A stretch of 64,000 nt of DNA from Crocodylus rhombifer (taxonomy: Eukaryota > Chordata > Crocodylia > Crocodylidae). The stretch spans positions 124,001-188,000 of the forward strand of contig JAVSML010025180.1 in NCBI GenBank assembly GCA_038503035.1. Reading direction: 5' to 3'. Positions 47,801 through 61,200 of this stretch are shown here, piece after piece. The first letter of the stretch is position 1. Each line of letters starts with the position of its first letter. The notes beneath the pieces were generated by a model that saw only the letters and a program-made list of their open reading frames with translations, did no database searches and had not been told where the DNA came from. The translations under genes were made by a program, and so were the position numbers.

Positions 47801-50800
47801 TGGTAAGTTTATAGACTGCCACTAGATCCCCTCTCAGCCTTCTCTTGTGAAGGCTGAACAGGTCCCTTACCCTCTCCTCGTAGGGCCTGCCCTGCTGCCC
47901 GCAATTATGCAAGTGGCCCTCCTCTGGACCCTCTCGATGCTGTCCACATCCCAGTATTTATTGTCCTGGCCCCAATAAATACTAATTAAAATAACTGTCA
48001 AAGCTCTCCAAGCCAGAGCAGCCTCATTTGCCAAAACAAATATTAACCAAATACCAGGACAGTAAGAACATACCACAGAATTTGAACTATCACAATGCTG
48101 TGTAGGGTGAAAGACTGCTCAGTGTGATCCAAATACCTGGGCAGACACAGTTCATCAGCAAACATCATCTAAACTAGGGTTTCTCAACCTCTGGCCCACA
48201 GGCCAGATCCAGCCCAGAGCACCATGTCATCCCACCCACAGGAATCCCCATGGCTCCAGAATTTGAAAGTGGAGGGGGCGATACCAGCACTCCTGCTATC
48301 AAATGTTTGCACCGCTGGGGAGCCCTGGGCCTAGCACACTGGATCCAGTCCCAGTACGCAGGACTAGACAGGAGTTGTGGCAGGCCCCAGGGTCCAATTT
48401 TTGTTGGGGCCCCAGGGCCCAATCCTAGTGTACAGGGGGAGAGAGGGAGCACCTGGGACCCAATCCTGGCAAGTAGGGAGGGGGCAGCAGTGTTGGTCCC
48501 AAAAGCCACTCATCAGGCCCATGAGGCAAAAGGTTGTGCACCACTGATCTAGACCATTAGGGTTTTAAAGATTAACATCAGCATTTTGAATTGTATTCAA
48601 AGTGAGCTGGAACTCAGTGTAGAGGGTTGAGCATAAGTTTCACATTATTTATGTGCCAGACTCCAAAAGTATACAACTGTGCTTTTAACAGCAACTTCTA
48701 GATTAATTTCAGAGATATAGTTTCATAGTTAGTAGGGCCAGAAGGGACCTGAGCAGATCATCAAGTCTGACCCTCTGCCATGGCAGGAAAGAGTACTGGG
48801 GTCAAACGACTCCAGCAAGGTAATTGCCTAGCCTTGTCTTAAAGACCCCCAGGGTAAGAGCCAGCACTACTTCTCTTGGAAGTTGGTTCCAGATCCTAGC
48901 CGCCCTGGCAGTGAAGTAGCGCCTCCTGATGTCTAACCTGAATTTACCCCTGCCAGCTTGTGACCGTTATTTCTAAAGAAGAAAGTGTTACACTAGGTTA
49001 GCTGAGACATAACAAAAGCAGTAGTATTTATTTCAAGGTTCTCACTAGAGAGGTGTAAATAGCCATAGCTGTGCCAACACTGATAGTTTAATTTCACAGT
49101 AGTATTGAATCCTATAAAGACTTCAAGGTTGTGAAATATTCTGCACACATGGAAAGTAGCATACTGCAATAAAGGATATATAGGCTCTCTTCACATATTT
49201 CTTCTGTCCAACAGAAATCGTATTTGTTTTATCTAGAAAGAGTGTCATCCAACTACCTTTAATATAAATCACTATTTTAATCACACACCATAAACATTAA
49301 TTAGTCCTTTAAGCTCTTTTAGTTTGAGTCAACAAGGAGCTAAGTATCACTAGTAACATTGCTGAAGTCTCCCCTAGTTTTGTTAATGTACTCTTTGAAA
49401 AAATTAACTAAAAGAATTGGGCTCGACACGCAAACATTTGCCATGTATGTGCCCAATGCCACTTTGAGACCTTTTAGAGGGACTGTACCTCCACTGAGGA
49501 ACTAGTACTTTCACTGCAACTAGATCCATGCTTCCAGTGTTGATGTGCGCATAACCCAGAGGCTGTGATCTTTTCACAGTTCCCCAGTTCAATAGTAATT
49601 TGTTATTAAGGGTCTCCTTAGAACAAATAATAAACAAGACCTGAAGAAAATTTTAAAAAAAAAAGAAAGAAAATAATAAGAAAACAGAGGGGAAAAGAAC
49701 TGTTTTTGTTTAGCTACTTCTCTTTTTCAGGAGATGCATTTAAACTGCCCAAGATCAACTTCTGATGAGCCAGAGTTTGGCCATCCCTGATAATATGATG
49801 AAGCTGTAGTAAATATCTTGTTTTTATTTACTTGTTTTCTAGGTATAAAACCATAGCCTTGGATGCCTGGCATGTAGATATAACCCACAATGAAATTACT
49901 AAAATTAACAAGAGTGCTTTGTATTTCTGTGGGTTTCCTACTTTAAAACACATTAAACATAAGGTAAATGATTACTTTGGAATTTTCCCCCATCTAGTTT
50001 ACAGATTATTAGGAAACGATTCAAGGATGTTCTTTCTCTTATCTAGTTCTATCTAAAAAAAAATGGTGTACAAGTTTTCCAGCAGAGCAGCCATGGAGAG
50101 AACATGATGTTAGACATTGTAATTGATGAGGATTCAAAAGAGCAGGTGAGTATCTGGCTTGTTAAAGACTGTCTTTGTCTTAGGTACTACTCTTTCCCCA
50201 GCGGGACCAATGAATTGTTTCATTTACCTTACTCTTACCTAAGAGATCTTGAAGGAAAGATGGGAAGAAATCAAGAGAGGTGGGATTACCTTTGTAGAAT
50301 AGCAAAATTTATAGGAAGAGGAGAAATTGAAGGGCAAGGAGCTGAGAAAGCAAAATAAGAACAGAGAAACCTCAAAAAAAAAGAGGAAGAAAGAAAAAAT
50401 GGGTAAAGTGGGTCTCCATAGGAAATTAACAAAAGTATATTGAGGAACATGGTAGCAAATAATGCAAAGCAAGTATAACTAATAGAAAAAAAGGTAGGGA
50501 TTTTTGGGAAGGTGCAGGTGCCCCAGACTGTAGCATAATTGGAAATAAATCCAGTCTTCTAGCTCTGCATATTATTCCTTATGTGCTGGGCCACAGCTGA
50601 AATCTAGTTACTTCTCACTATTTAATTCTTTACTTTTTTTTTTCAAAAGATTAACTATATTTGTTATCTATCAAAACAAATTGGATGTACCAAAATCTCT
50701 TACAGTTCTCACTGTATCACAAAATAAGATGCTGCCATTTTAAAATCAGAATTATTTTTATTGCAGCAAATAGCTTGCAGATATTTTATTGATTTTATGT

Positions 50801-52176
50801 TCTGTAGATTTATTGTGCACTAATTTTAGTTTGATGGATAAAATAACAGCTTCTTTCTGTTTCAGACGGTAGAAAATGTGGCCAGTTTGGTGCTTGGAAA
50901 GTCGGTCTTTGTTAACTGGCCTCACCTTGAAGAAGCCAGAGTTGTCGTTGTGTCAGATGGAGAAACGAAGTAAGGAAAATAGGCTGCTTGCTTTATTTAT
51001 CTGCTCTATAAAGGCTCTATAGTTCTGTGACAAGGCACTCAGCCTGTTTCCTGCTGTCCTTTGCCTCTCAGAGTTATCTGCTCACAACCTCTTGGCCTTT
51101 GCCTCCTATTTCACTCGCCACATCTTGGTCTTGCTAAGTCAGGGGTAGGCAGTTATTTCCAGCAGAGCGCCATTTACTGAGTTTTGGCAAGCCATCGAGG
51201 GCTGCATACCAGGCAGCCAGGGGCAGATAGATATTAGTTTTCTAAATTTTTAGGGATCCTCTGGGCCAAATAGAATGACCTGGTGGGCAGCATCTGGCCC
51301 ACAGGCCACGTTTTGCCCGCCCCTGTTCTAAGTTGTAAGGCTGGTAGCAGGGATGGAGGAGCCTGTTGATGGGTGTATCATCTTCCCTGTGGCTCTCAGA
51401 GAAATGCCTCTAACCTTACTGCAATTTGGCCCTCTAGTCTTTGTCCATTTAGTCAGTCTTGGCCTCCCCAGCCTTGACCCCTTTTTCCTCTCTGGCTGGG
51501 CACCCTAACTTGGGTCCACAGTTCTGGCTTCCAGCCCAACACTCTTGCTACCTGCTGTCAACCCCAGAGCCAGGCTTACTGAACCTAGTCTCCTCCTCTG
51601 GCCAGGCAGGGGCAGGATCCATTATTGTCTGTGGGCATCTCGTAACTTCCTTCTCCCCTTTATAGTCACTCCTGTACTGCCAGATAAGGTTTATCAGAAA
51701 CAAAAAGGAAAAGTTAAGTGTCTGCTTAATAACAGAATTCCTTCCCCCTTCAGCACCACGCAACACAAAAAACCCAGAAATAATACCTTTTCTGATTATG
51801 TTCTCTCTCTGAGTATTCAGACTTTATCAGTATGCTCCCACTCCCCACCAGTCTCTCTCTGGTTCTCCTTGTCTGGATCAGTGCTCTGGCTTTGGAAGCC
51901 AGGAGTTATAGCACCCCTGTCCTTCCTCAGCCAATGCTGCCTTTTGCCCTGCAAAAATACTCTTTCCCTCTGGTTTGTGTGCTGGGACTTAAGTATGGGG
52001 AGGGGTGGGGGGAAGATGTCCTTTCTTTCTCTCCAGGCTTGCCTCTGAGATCACGTGTTGACAAACTACTAATCACTTAATTTACAAGCCATACTGTTGC
52101 TTGCTGCTCCTTCCTTAAAAGCAGTGGCCTTCAGTTCCCTAGCATGGGTCCCTCTTGTGTATGCACGCGCTCTCGC

Positions 52177-52215
<39 letters not shown>

Positions 52216-55200
52216 CACCCTCACCCCTCTGACACCTGCCCTTCCAACTCTGTCTCTCACCTGTGTTCAGCAACAGAGTAAGGGTCCCCTGTTAGAGTCA
52301 AACAGTCATATCTGTTTTGTCCAGGTTCACTTACAGCAGCAGTCCACAACCTTTTTAAGCTGTGGGCTGAAATGACCCAGTTTGAGTCGGAGTTGAGTAG
52401 GAGGGTTCTAGAGCCTAACTACTGCTGCTGCTTTTCTTCATGGCAGCACGAAGAAAGTAACCAGCACTGCTGCTGCTTACAACAGCAACTGCTACAGAAG
52501 CCCTACATCTGCAGGCCGGATCAAGTAGCTCCATAGGCCAGATTTGGCTTGTTGCCATAGCTTGCCAACCCCTGACTTACAGTAAATTACTTATCTAAAA
52601 ATGGTCGTGGTGTCTTGGATAATAGTGCAGAGGGAGTGATGTTGAGCAGGACTTTTGGGGTTGGTCATAAGTGTAGAAGAACCAGACCTCCAATGTTTTT
52701 CTCAGGATACAGGGGAAGAACTACATTTTTTTAAATGGATCTCTTTTCTCTCTGTCTCTGCCTCTGTCTCTCTCTGCCTCTGTCTCTTTCACCCCTCCCT
52801 GTCCCCCCAATTTTTTCTACTACTGGAGGAAAAATAACTACTATCTGAAGTGCATGTGAACCTTGTTTGTCTAAATGCATGCATATCATATGCTCTTCAA
52901 GGTTTTATTTGGAGGAAACACATGGAACACAGAAGCTTTACCTGGGAAATGCTGTGCCACCAACTAAAGTGGCATATGTTGGGGACAAAGAACAGAACAT
53001 CTGGTTAAAAGAAGTTCAAGGGATTACAGAACAGTAAGTAACTAGGAATTTAAAGTTTGTAGCTTAAAGTGGTCTCTGTTTTACTTCATGGATTCAGTGA
53101 GATTAGTTCTGATGCACAAATGATGATGAAGGATGCTAAACTGGTTAATGAGGCTGTTGGAACATGAGAATTAGGGGTAAAGCATGGGAGAGTTGCTTTT
53201 CATTTAGCTCTCCCACCACATACTTAACTTAGTAAAATAATAAGTGTTATGCTTAGGTTTGATTTTTATTTATTTATGTATTACTGTATTTATCTTTATC
53301 TGGCAACTGTCCTAGCTTATCATTTTCCAACATCTATTTGAAGTAATTTTGAGGAATCTATTCCTCTTCCTTTAGTGGCAGCAATTTTCAGAAACTCACT
53401 GTTTTTGCTCTGTTCCATCTTTACTGCACTCTTGGACCCTCACTGTAGTCCTGCATATCTGCAGAAATGCATGCACTCAGGAGATTTTAGAGACAAGGAA
53501 GGGCTGAGCACAGTGAAAGATGAATGGACCTACAGCAGCTGAACTCACCAAAGGGTTTATTGAATGTACAGATGGCTTGCTGTAATTGTTGGAAAGAAGT
53601 GTGGGTAAAGCCATAATACCCATTATTCTCATACTACCATGAGAAATTTTGAAGTGCAGTTGCTCCCTATACAGAATGCTCATTGGATATCCTTGCCTAT
53701 TGGATGTAGTTCAAATACCCAAGCAACAGCAAGATGCTTAGTCGTATACTAAAATGCAGTGTAGATCAGTGCATTGATACTGTTGGACCTCATAACTTAA
53801 AATGTTTTCTTTTAGCAGAGCCCCATATTCTGGGATAAGTATACAATAATTATGGAGTGCACATTATGGAGTCATATTATGCCTAAATAAACACCTTATT
53901 TTGTAGCTTCAGGTTGTTAAATCTGTATATTACTCTTGTTTTATAAAGCATGTAACACGTTATCAGTTAAATAGTCAGTGTTAAATTTTTTTTTTTTTTT
54001 TAAAAAGGTTTTATTTGAGTTCAAAGGAGTTCCAGTCAAGGTCATATTAATTTTTTTTAGTGTGTAATTTAGTTCCTTGTATTTTAATCCAAAGTGAATT
54101 ATTTCTTTTTTTTTCCTCAGCTACCAAAGAAGAAAAGGAATAATTGTAAATGAAACCTCAGTAGTTGTGTATGCTCAACTACTCACTGGTCGTAAATACC
54201 AGCTAAATCAAAGTGGTGATGTTTATTTGGAAAAGCAGTGGTCAAAACAAGTTCTTCCTTTTGTTTACCAAACTGTTGTTAAGGTAAATATCACAAAAGT
54301 CTAATCTCTTCCTTTGCTTTCCAAAGGGAAGGAAACAACACACATTGTCTTAAAACAACAGCATTAATAATGATAAATTTTAATTTTATTCTAATGTCAA
54401 TAGAGCATCTTTTCAAATATTTACAGTGCATACTGTCAAGCTCAAAACATTAATGTACTTAATGTTTCCTCTAAGAAGGAAGTTGTGACCTAGATCTAAG
54501 ACAATTTTGTCAGAAAAGCTGGGAACTTGTATATTTTACTTTGATTGCTATAATTTTATTAGTAACTTTTAAGTAAGATACACCCCTTCCTTCCATTTTC
54601 TACTTGGTGTAGCCTATTTGTGTGTGCAGCTTCACTTGCAGTATTTAATGTAGAGTTGATGTAAATGTTGTAGGTACTTACATTACTATAATGGGAATAG
54701 TTTGTAATTTACTTGATAGTGGCCATTATATATTTAAGAAGTAATATCTCTTTAAGAGAACTGTAATGAACATACTGGGATTGGTAGCTACTCAGCTTTA
54801 ATATAGTTTTCTTTTCTTATTGTTTCATATAGGATATCAAAGCTTTTGACTCCCACTCTTCCAACATTAAAACCTTGGATGACCTGTTTCCTCCTGGAAG
54901 TACAGTCTTTATGCTAGGATCACCTTATTATGGCTGCACAGGAGAAGTTAGTTCCAAATTCTTTGTTCTTGAAATATTTCTTTAGTTTCTGACCTATTAA
55001 TATCAACAGTGACTCTCCAGTGCTACATGGCAGGATTTGGCTCTGAAGTTGATTTAATTAGTCACGGTTGGATTATACGTACTTCAGGGATTTTTGTGGT
55101 TTAGTTGGAGTAGTGATGCTCCTCTTCCTCATCTCACCCTGATGCTGGGCGGCAGGGCCATCCCTAGGGGCCACGTGCTTTGCAGAGCTGGGCGGAGCAG

Positions 55201-58200
55201 CAGCAGTGCGGAGCTGGGCGGAGCGGCAGCTCCACATCCAGCAGCTTGCTACCCCCACAGGAGCTGATTTGCCCTTGGCCCCGCACCCTACTTGGGTCAC
55301 CTCTGCTGGGCAGCCAGGTGGGGTGTGAATTAAAGCAGACTATATCAATGATTCTTGACCAGAGTGGCATAAGTTCCTTTGAGGGGTGCCATGACACAGC
55401 CTCTGTGAGAGGAGGCAGGCACTAGCTTCTCCAAACACCAGGAACCATGCATCTGCCTCAGTCCTGGCAGCATTCATCATAATCAGCTCCAGGAACATGG
55501 GATGAGCAGGGGAATGAGCTGTACTAAAAATCACAATCCCTGCACCAGCCACCTCCAAGCAGCATATGTTGCCATGGACGAGTACCTGCACAGCTGTGCT
55601 TTTTCAACTTGTCTCCTTCCCCTTCCCTGATGTTCCCAGAGCTTGTAGGAGGGGCCTCGGGGAATGCCATGCTATTCAAGTCCCTGAAGGAGCAGCCACA
55701 GCAGCAGGGGCCATGTTCACTCCCTCAGATACAGACTAGGGGCAGGAAGTTGGGAAGACCATAGACAAAGCAGGGCATAGATGGGTCTCACCTGTGCCAC
55801 CCTCACCTGGCACCAGCCTGTGTACCAGCGGCCACTGTTTTTCCCTTCTGCATCCTGCAGAGATAACCACCTCCCTCAGGGGTCTAATGACTGCCCCCCA
55901 AGCTCCCTGATCTGCCCTGGCTAGCAACCCTTTCCACTCCAAACACTGTGAATCATCCCCTTCCATACTATCCTGACAACCTTTTAAGGGTGCTGTAGGG
56001 CATGGGGAGATGAGCACTAAGAAATAAAATAGTCTTGAAATGGCATGTCACTAGATTCTGAAAAGTTATTGAGGGGAACCTTGAATGTTAAAAGGCTGAG
56101 AACCATCAGTCTGGTGTGGTCAGCCTTTTGTGTAGGGGAAGGGTTGTTTATAGTCGCTCGCCCTTCTAATTTATTAGAATGGGGCCGGCCCTGTAAAGAA
56201 GCTGTACCAGGATCTGAGGAGAGCAGATATGAGATCTAAGGTTCTACCTCCTCCACTTGAATCTCTGCTCTGTAGAAAGAACCTGCACCTTGGGACATGG
56301 TTCCAAAATTTGGTTTTGGTTTTTATGTTTGGGGTTTTTTTTTTTACATTAATCTTACCTAGTTAAGCAGAGTCATGTTTGGGCTGTTCTTTTCCCCAAA
56401 CATATTTTATTTTTCTCAAGGTTCAGGATTCATGTGATGTGATCACAGAAGGTAGAATTCGTGTTGTTTTCAGCATTCCTTGTGAACCACAGCTTGATAC
56501 TTTAATACAGAATCAGCATGTGAGTACTTCTGTTTTTCATTAAATACCATTACATAATGGACTATTTTTTCAATGGAAAATGTTCTGTACTGTTATTTCC
56601 TGATTACATGCCTTCTGTGCAGCTATCTGTGTCTGGGAAAATACTAATAATGTTTTGTTCCTGGGGGTTCTCTTAATATTAATACTGTAATGAAAGGCTG
56701 AATACAAGATTTGTTTAGAAACAGTGAAATACATTCTGAGTATACAAATCCATATCGACTTTCCACAGTTTTCTTCCTCTGTGGGATGGCCGGGTGCTGG
56801 TAAAATCTGGTTTTTGCTTGTGCTACAGTTAAGTGTCTTGTTATCAATTTGCCACTTCCTAGCAGTGAGGAATTAGTCTCACTGTGAGCTTGTAACTACT
56901 TTACTCAAATTGTTTCATTAGACACTTTCACTTCTGGTTGTTATTAGCATTTTACATTGTACTCTTTGAAGCTATGATTGGTTTGGGAACTAGTTAACTC
57001 AAACCAAGTCATTACAGTAGCCGAGGCCAGCTGGGAGGCTCTTGCAAGATGTCAGTCCCTGAATGTAAGAAGATTATGGCAAAATAGCAGGGTTTATTCA
57101 ATTGATGGCACTTTGCCTTTGGAACTAGCTCCTTTTGGTAATCTGTGAGGGCCTAAGAACTCAAAGCAACAGGAGGAATGTTTTTGTTTGATTTAGCTTG
57201 GTGTTCTTCAAGCTCTGCAAAAGCAGAGACTGTATTAGAAAGAACGAGCATTATTTAGTCTGGAGAAGAGAAAATAAGGGGGTGGGATTTGATAAGTCTT
57301 CAAATACATGAAGAGGATGGAGATATGGCCACGGAGAATAGCCTAAGGAACAGAGCTAGAAGCAATGGCCTCAAACTGAAGAAGAGGAAATTTAGGTTAG
57401 CAATTAGGAAAAACTCTCTTCCTATAAAAGTGGTTAAACATGGAACTGGTTATGTAGAGAGACTGTGGAATCTTCATCCCTGGAAATGTTAGACAGGGTT
57501 AGACAGACAATCGACAAGGATGGTTTAAATAGAGATGATCCTGACTGAAGTGGGAAGGGCTGGAATATATGACCTCATGAGGTCCCTTACAGCCCTATGA
57601 TCTTATGATTATCTTTTATTATTTAGACAAGGTTATTTGAGTGAACCTGATACCTTTTATTAGACCAACTTAAATAGTTGGAAACAAATTTTTAGCAAGC
57701 TTTCCAGTTTAAAAACCCTTTGTCAGGCTGAGGAAGTCTCTGCAGTTGGTGTGTGCTCTTCCTGGATGGAATCTTTTATTATTCAATATTTATAATAATA
57801 GTACTCAGAAGATCTGGATCAAAGCTCTATTCTGCTATACTCTGCACAAGTAGAAATAAAGAGGCAGTCCCTGCCTCAATGAATGTTGTAATATCTTCTT
57901 GCATAGGTTAGGGTGAGAGCCTGCTCCTCTGGATCCCTAAGCCTGAACTTGGAAGGAAATGGTGCTACAAGGTAGCTGGTTTCCTTTCTCTTCTTCCTTG
58001 CTCCCAGTACAGAACGGGGAGAAAAATATATAGTTGTTAACAGAAAAAAAAGTTTTCAAAAATAATGAAGACTGACATATTTCATCCATCCTGTTATATA
58101 GTTGATTTTTTTTTTTAAAGAAATATTCTGTGAAGTACAATCCTGGATATGTATTAGCCAGTCGTCTCGGAATAAGTGGATATCTTGTCTCCAGGTTTAC

Positions 58201-61200
58201 AGGAAGTATATTTGTTGGAAGAGGATCCAGGAAAAAGTATGTATGCCCATTAGAAACTTTTTGTAAACAACAAATGGAATTATATATGTAAAATTATAAT
58301 TTACATACTATACAGAATTTATTTCCCCCCCACCATGTTTTATAATTCTACTTTATACCTCCTCGTACTGTTGAATTCTAATGCCATCTGTGGGGTAAAA
58401 TTGTATTGATAGTTTATTTATTATAAGCATTTTTTCAAAAAAATCTGCTATACTAATTATTCATAACTTTGCTTGCTAATGGAAAATTATCAGAGCTTTT
58501 TTAAGTATGCTGGGTTTTTTCCTCCTGGCCATCAGGCACAAACAGCAAGCGATGGGGCCCCTCCACCAGTTGGTGGTAGGGGGCACACGGGAAAAACTCC
58601 AAGATTAAAGAAGCTGCCACACTGCACACTTCTAGTGGAAATTCCAGAGATCCCTAATTATAACAATTTCATTTTTGCTGAGGCATGGACTAGAAAATTG
58701 TAATCTTCAAATATGTATTTTTTAATGTATTTAATCTTTTAAAAAAATGTTGTTTTTAATGTCATCTTGTATTAAAAACAATGCAGTCTCCAGCTGGGGT
58801 GTTTGTGTAAAAGACTGTTTTTCTGTTTAAGGTGTTTTGGAATTGAACTTGGGGTTTTATTAATCCTTCATTTGTAATGTAACCCTCCATTCTTCTTGTA
58901 CGAGGAAACGTCTAAAAGACTATATTCAAAGCATCTTACTGCTGCTTTAATTTGCTAAATGGAGTGCTGTGGGCCGATTCATGGCACCTCAGCTATTTCA
59001 GTTCAAGAAATATGCCTAGTAGTTCTGAGACCGCGTAGTTGACATTTAAATTTTGTTTATAACGTGATTTTATTGAACAGCTACATAAGATTGCAGCTGC
59101 ATAAAACTTGTGATAAGATAAGGAAACAAGACATGACATTTTTCCCTAAAACTCAAAGCACCCATTTCCTAATACTACTTACTGAGTTAGTTAACTGAGA
59201 GGTAAATGACAGGTAAACAAAGATATTAGTTACCAAAACAACTTTTCTTTGCCATGTTATGTCCAAATTTTTTTTCTCTCTGAACACGCTAATCTGTTTT
59301 GCAACCATTTTGCAGTCCCCATGGAGACCACAAGGCAAACGTAGGGTTGAACCTGAAGTTCAATAAGAAGAATGAAGAGGTGCCTGGGTATACTAAGAAG
59401 GTTGGAAATGAATGGATGTATTCTTCTTCAGTAGAGCAACTTCTTGCAGAGTATTTAGAAAGGTAAATGTTGACTAGGGCCATGAATATCACAGAAATTG
59501 TCAATGTGTTTAATATTTTATGCAGAAGTTTGTTATTGATGAATACTCCAGGAGGAGAATCCCCAAACCCCTGTTCAATGGAAATGAGTGCATCAAATTG
59601 GCGTGTTTCAAAGGTTTGACATTTTCAGACCTTTAAAACTGTCCCATAATACACCATGAAACAATAAAGAAAAAACTTGGTGACATTATTAGCAATGTAG
59701 GTGGCTGATTCATAAAATTTGATTTGAAAAAGTAGAACTAAACCATTCCTTTTTTTGTTTTCAAACAGACAAGAAATTTTTAATTAAACTTTAACACATT
59801 ATATATAGAAGGGGGGCTGTGCGTGTGTGTGTAAAAAAATATATAGAACATAAAAGTATATACATATGCCTTTATATACATATGCATACAAATAAATATA
59901 TTGTCCTTATGCTTTTTGTCATATTGAAGCTATATTTGTCATTGATTTTTTTTTTTTGTAAATTCAACTGCAAAAGGTAGTCTGGAAGGAAGGTTTGCAT
60001 TAGGACATTTATTACTTGAGGAGAAATTAAGCTATAATTTAGGAGCTGTGTTTCAAAAACATAGTTAAAGTACTAGTAAGATGCCTTGGTGGAGGCATTG
60101 AAATTATTTTGATTTTGATTTATAGAAGATTTACATGCACACGTACACAAACAGAGGTCTCCTGTGCATTGCAGTTTTAACCCACCTTGACATAAAACTA
60201 TTATATAACTTTTAGGAAATTCACTTTCTTTTCTTTTTTTATGCTGTTTTATTTTGAAATTGGATTGAAATCAATTTAAATCCTATTGTAATTTTTCCTA
60301 ATGGAGGAAGAATTCAAATTTCAAACTGAAATGAAATCTAATATCTGGAAGTGATTTTGTGAGGGAGGTTAGTGAATTACATTCTAGTACAAGGCTGTCC
60401 AACTTCTAAACGGCCAGAGGGCTGCACCCCCACATTAGCTGCTGCACAATGCCTCAGGTTTCCCTTATTTCATAGATTTAATAGATTTCATAGGCATTAG
60501 GGCTGGAAGGGACCTCGGAAGATCATTGAGTCCAGCCCACCACTCGAAGGGCAGGAAGTTGGCTGGGGTCATAAGATCCCAGCAAGATAAGCATCCAATT
60601 TACTCTTGAAGGTGTTCAATGTAGGTGCTTGAACCACCTCCGCTGGCAGACTGTTCCAGACCTTGGGGGCTCAGACAGTAAAGAAATTCTTATGTCCAGC
60701 CTGAAATGGTCTTGCGGTAGTGTATAACCGTTCGACCTCATCATCCCTTGGGGCACTCTGGTGAACAAACGTTCCCCGAGACACTGGTGGTCACCCCTGA
60801 TAAACTTATAGGTGGCCATCAGATCACCCCTGAGCCTACGCTTTTCCAGGCTCTCAGCCTGTCGTCACAAGGTCTGTTTTCCTGACCTCTGATCATGCGC
60901 GTGGCTCTTCTCTGGACTTTCTCAAGCTTCATCCTTTTTGAATTGTGGATCCCCAAACTGGACACAGTACTCCAGCTGCAGCCTCACCAAAGCCAAGTAC
61001 AAGGGGAGAATGATGTGCCAAGATTTGCTTGAGAACCATCTATGGATGCAAGCCAGCATTTTGCTCACTTTACTAGCCGCAGCATCGCATTGCAGGCTTA
61101 TGTTCATCTTGTGGTCAATGATGACCCCCAAGTCCCTTTCTTCTGTAGTGCTAGCCAGCGTAGCACTGCCGAGCCTATAAGGGTGCTGCTGCAGGTTTTT

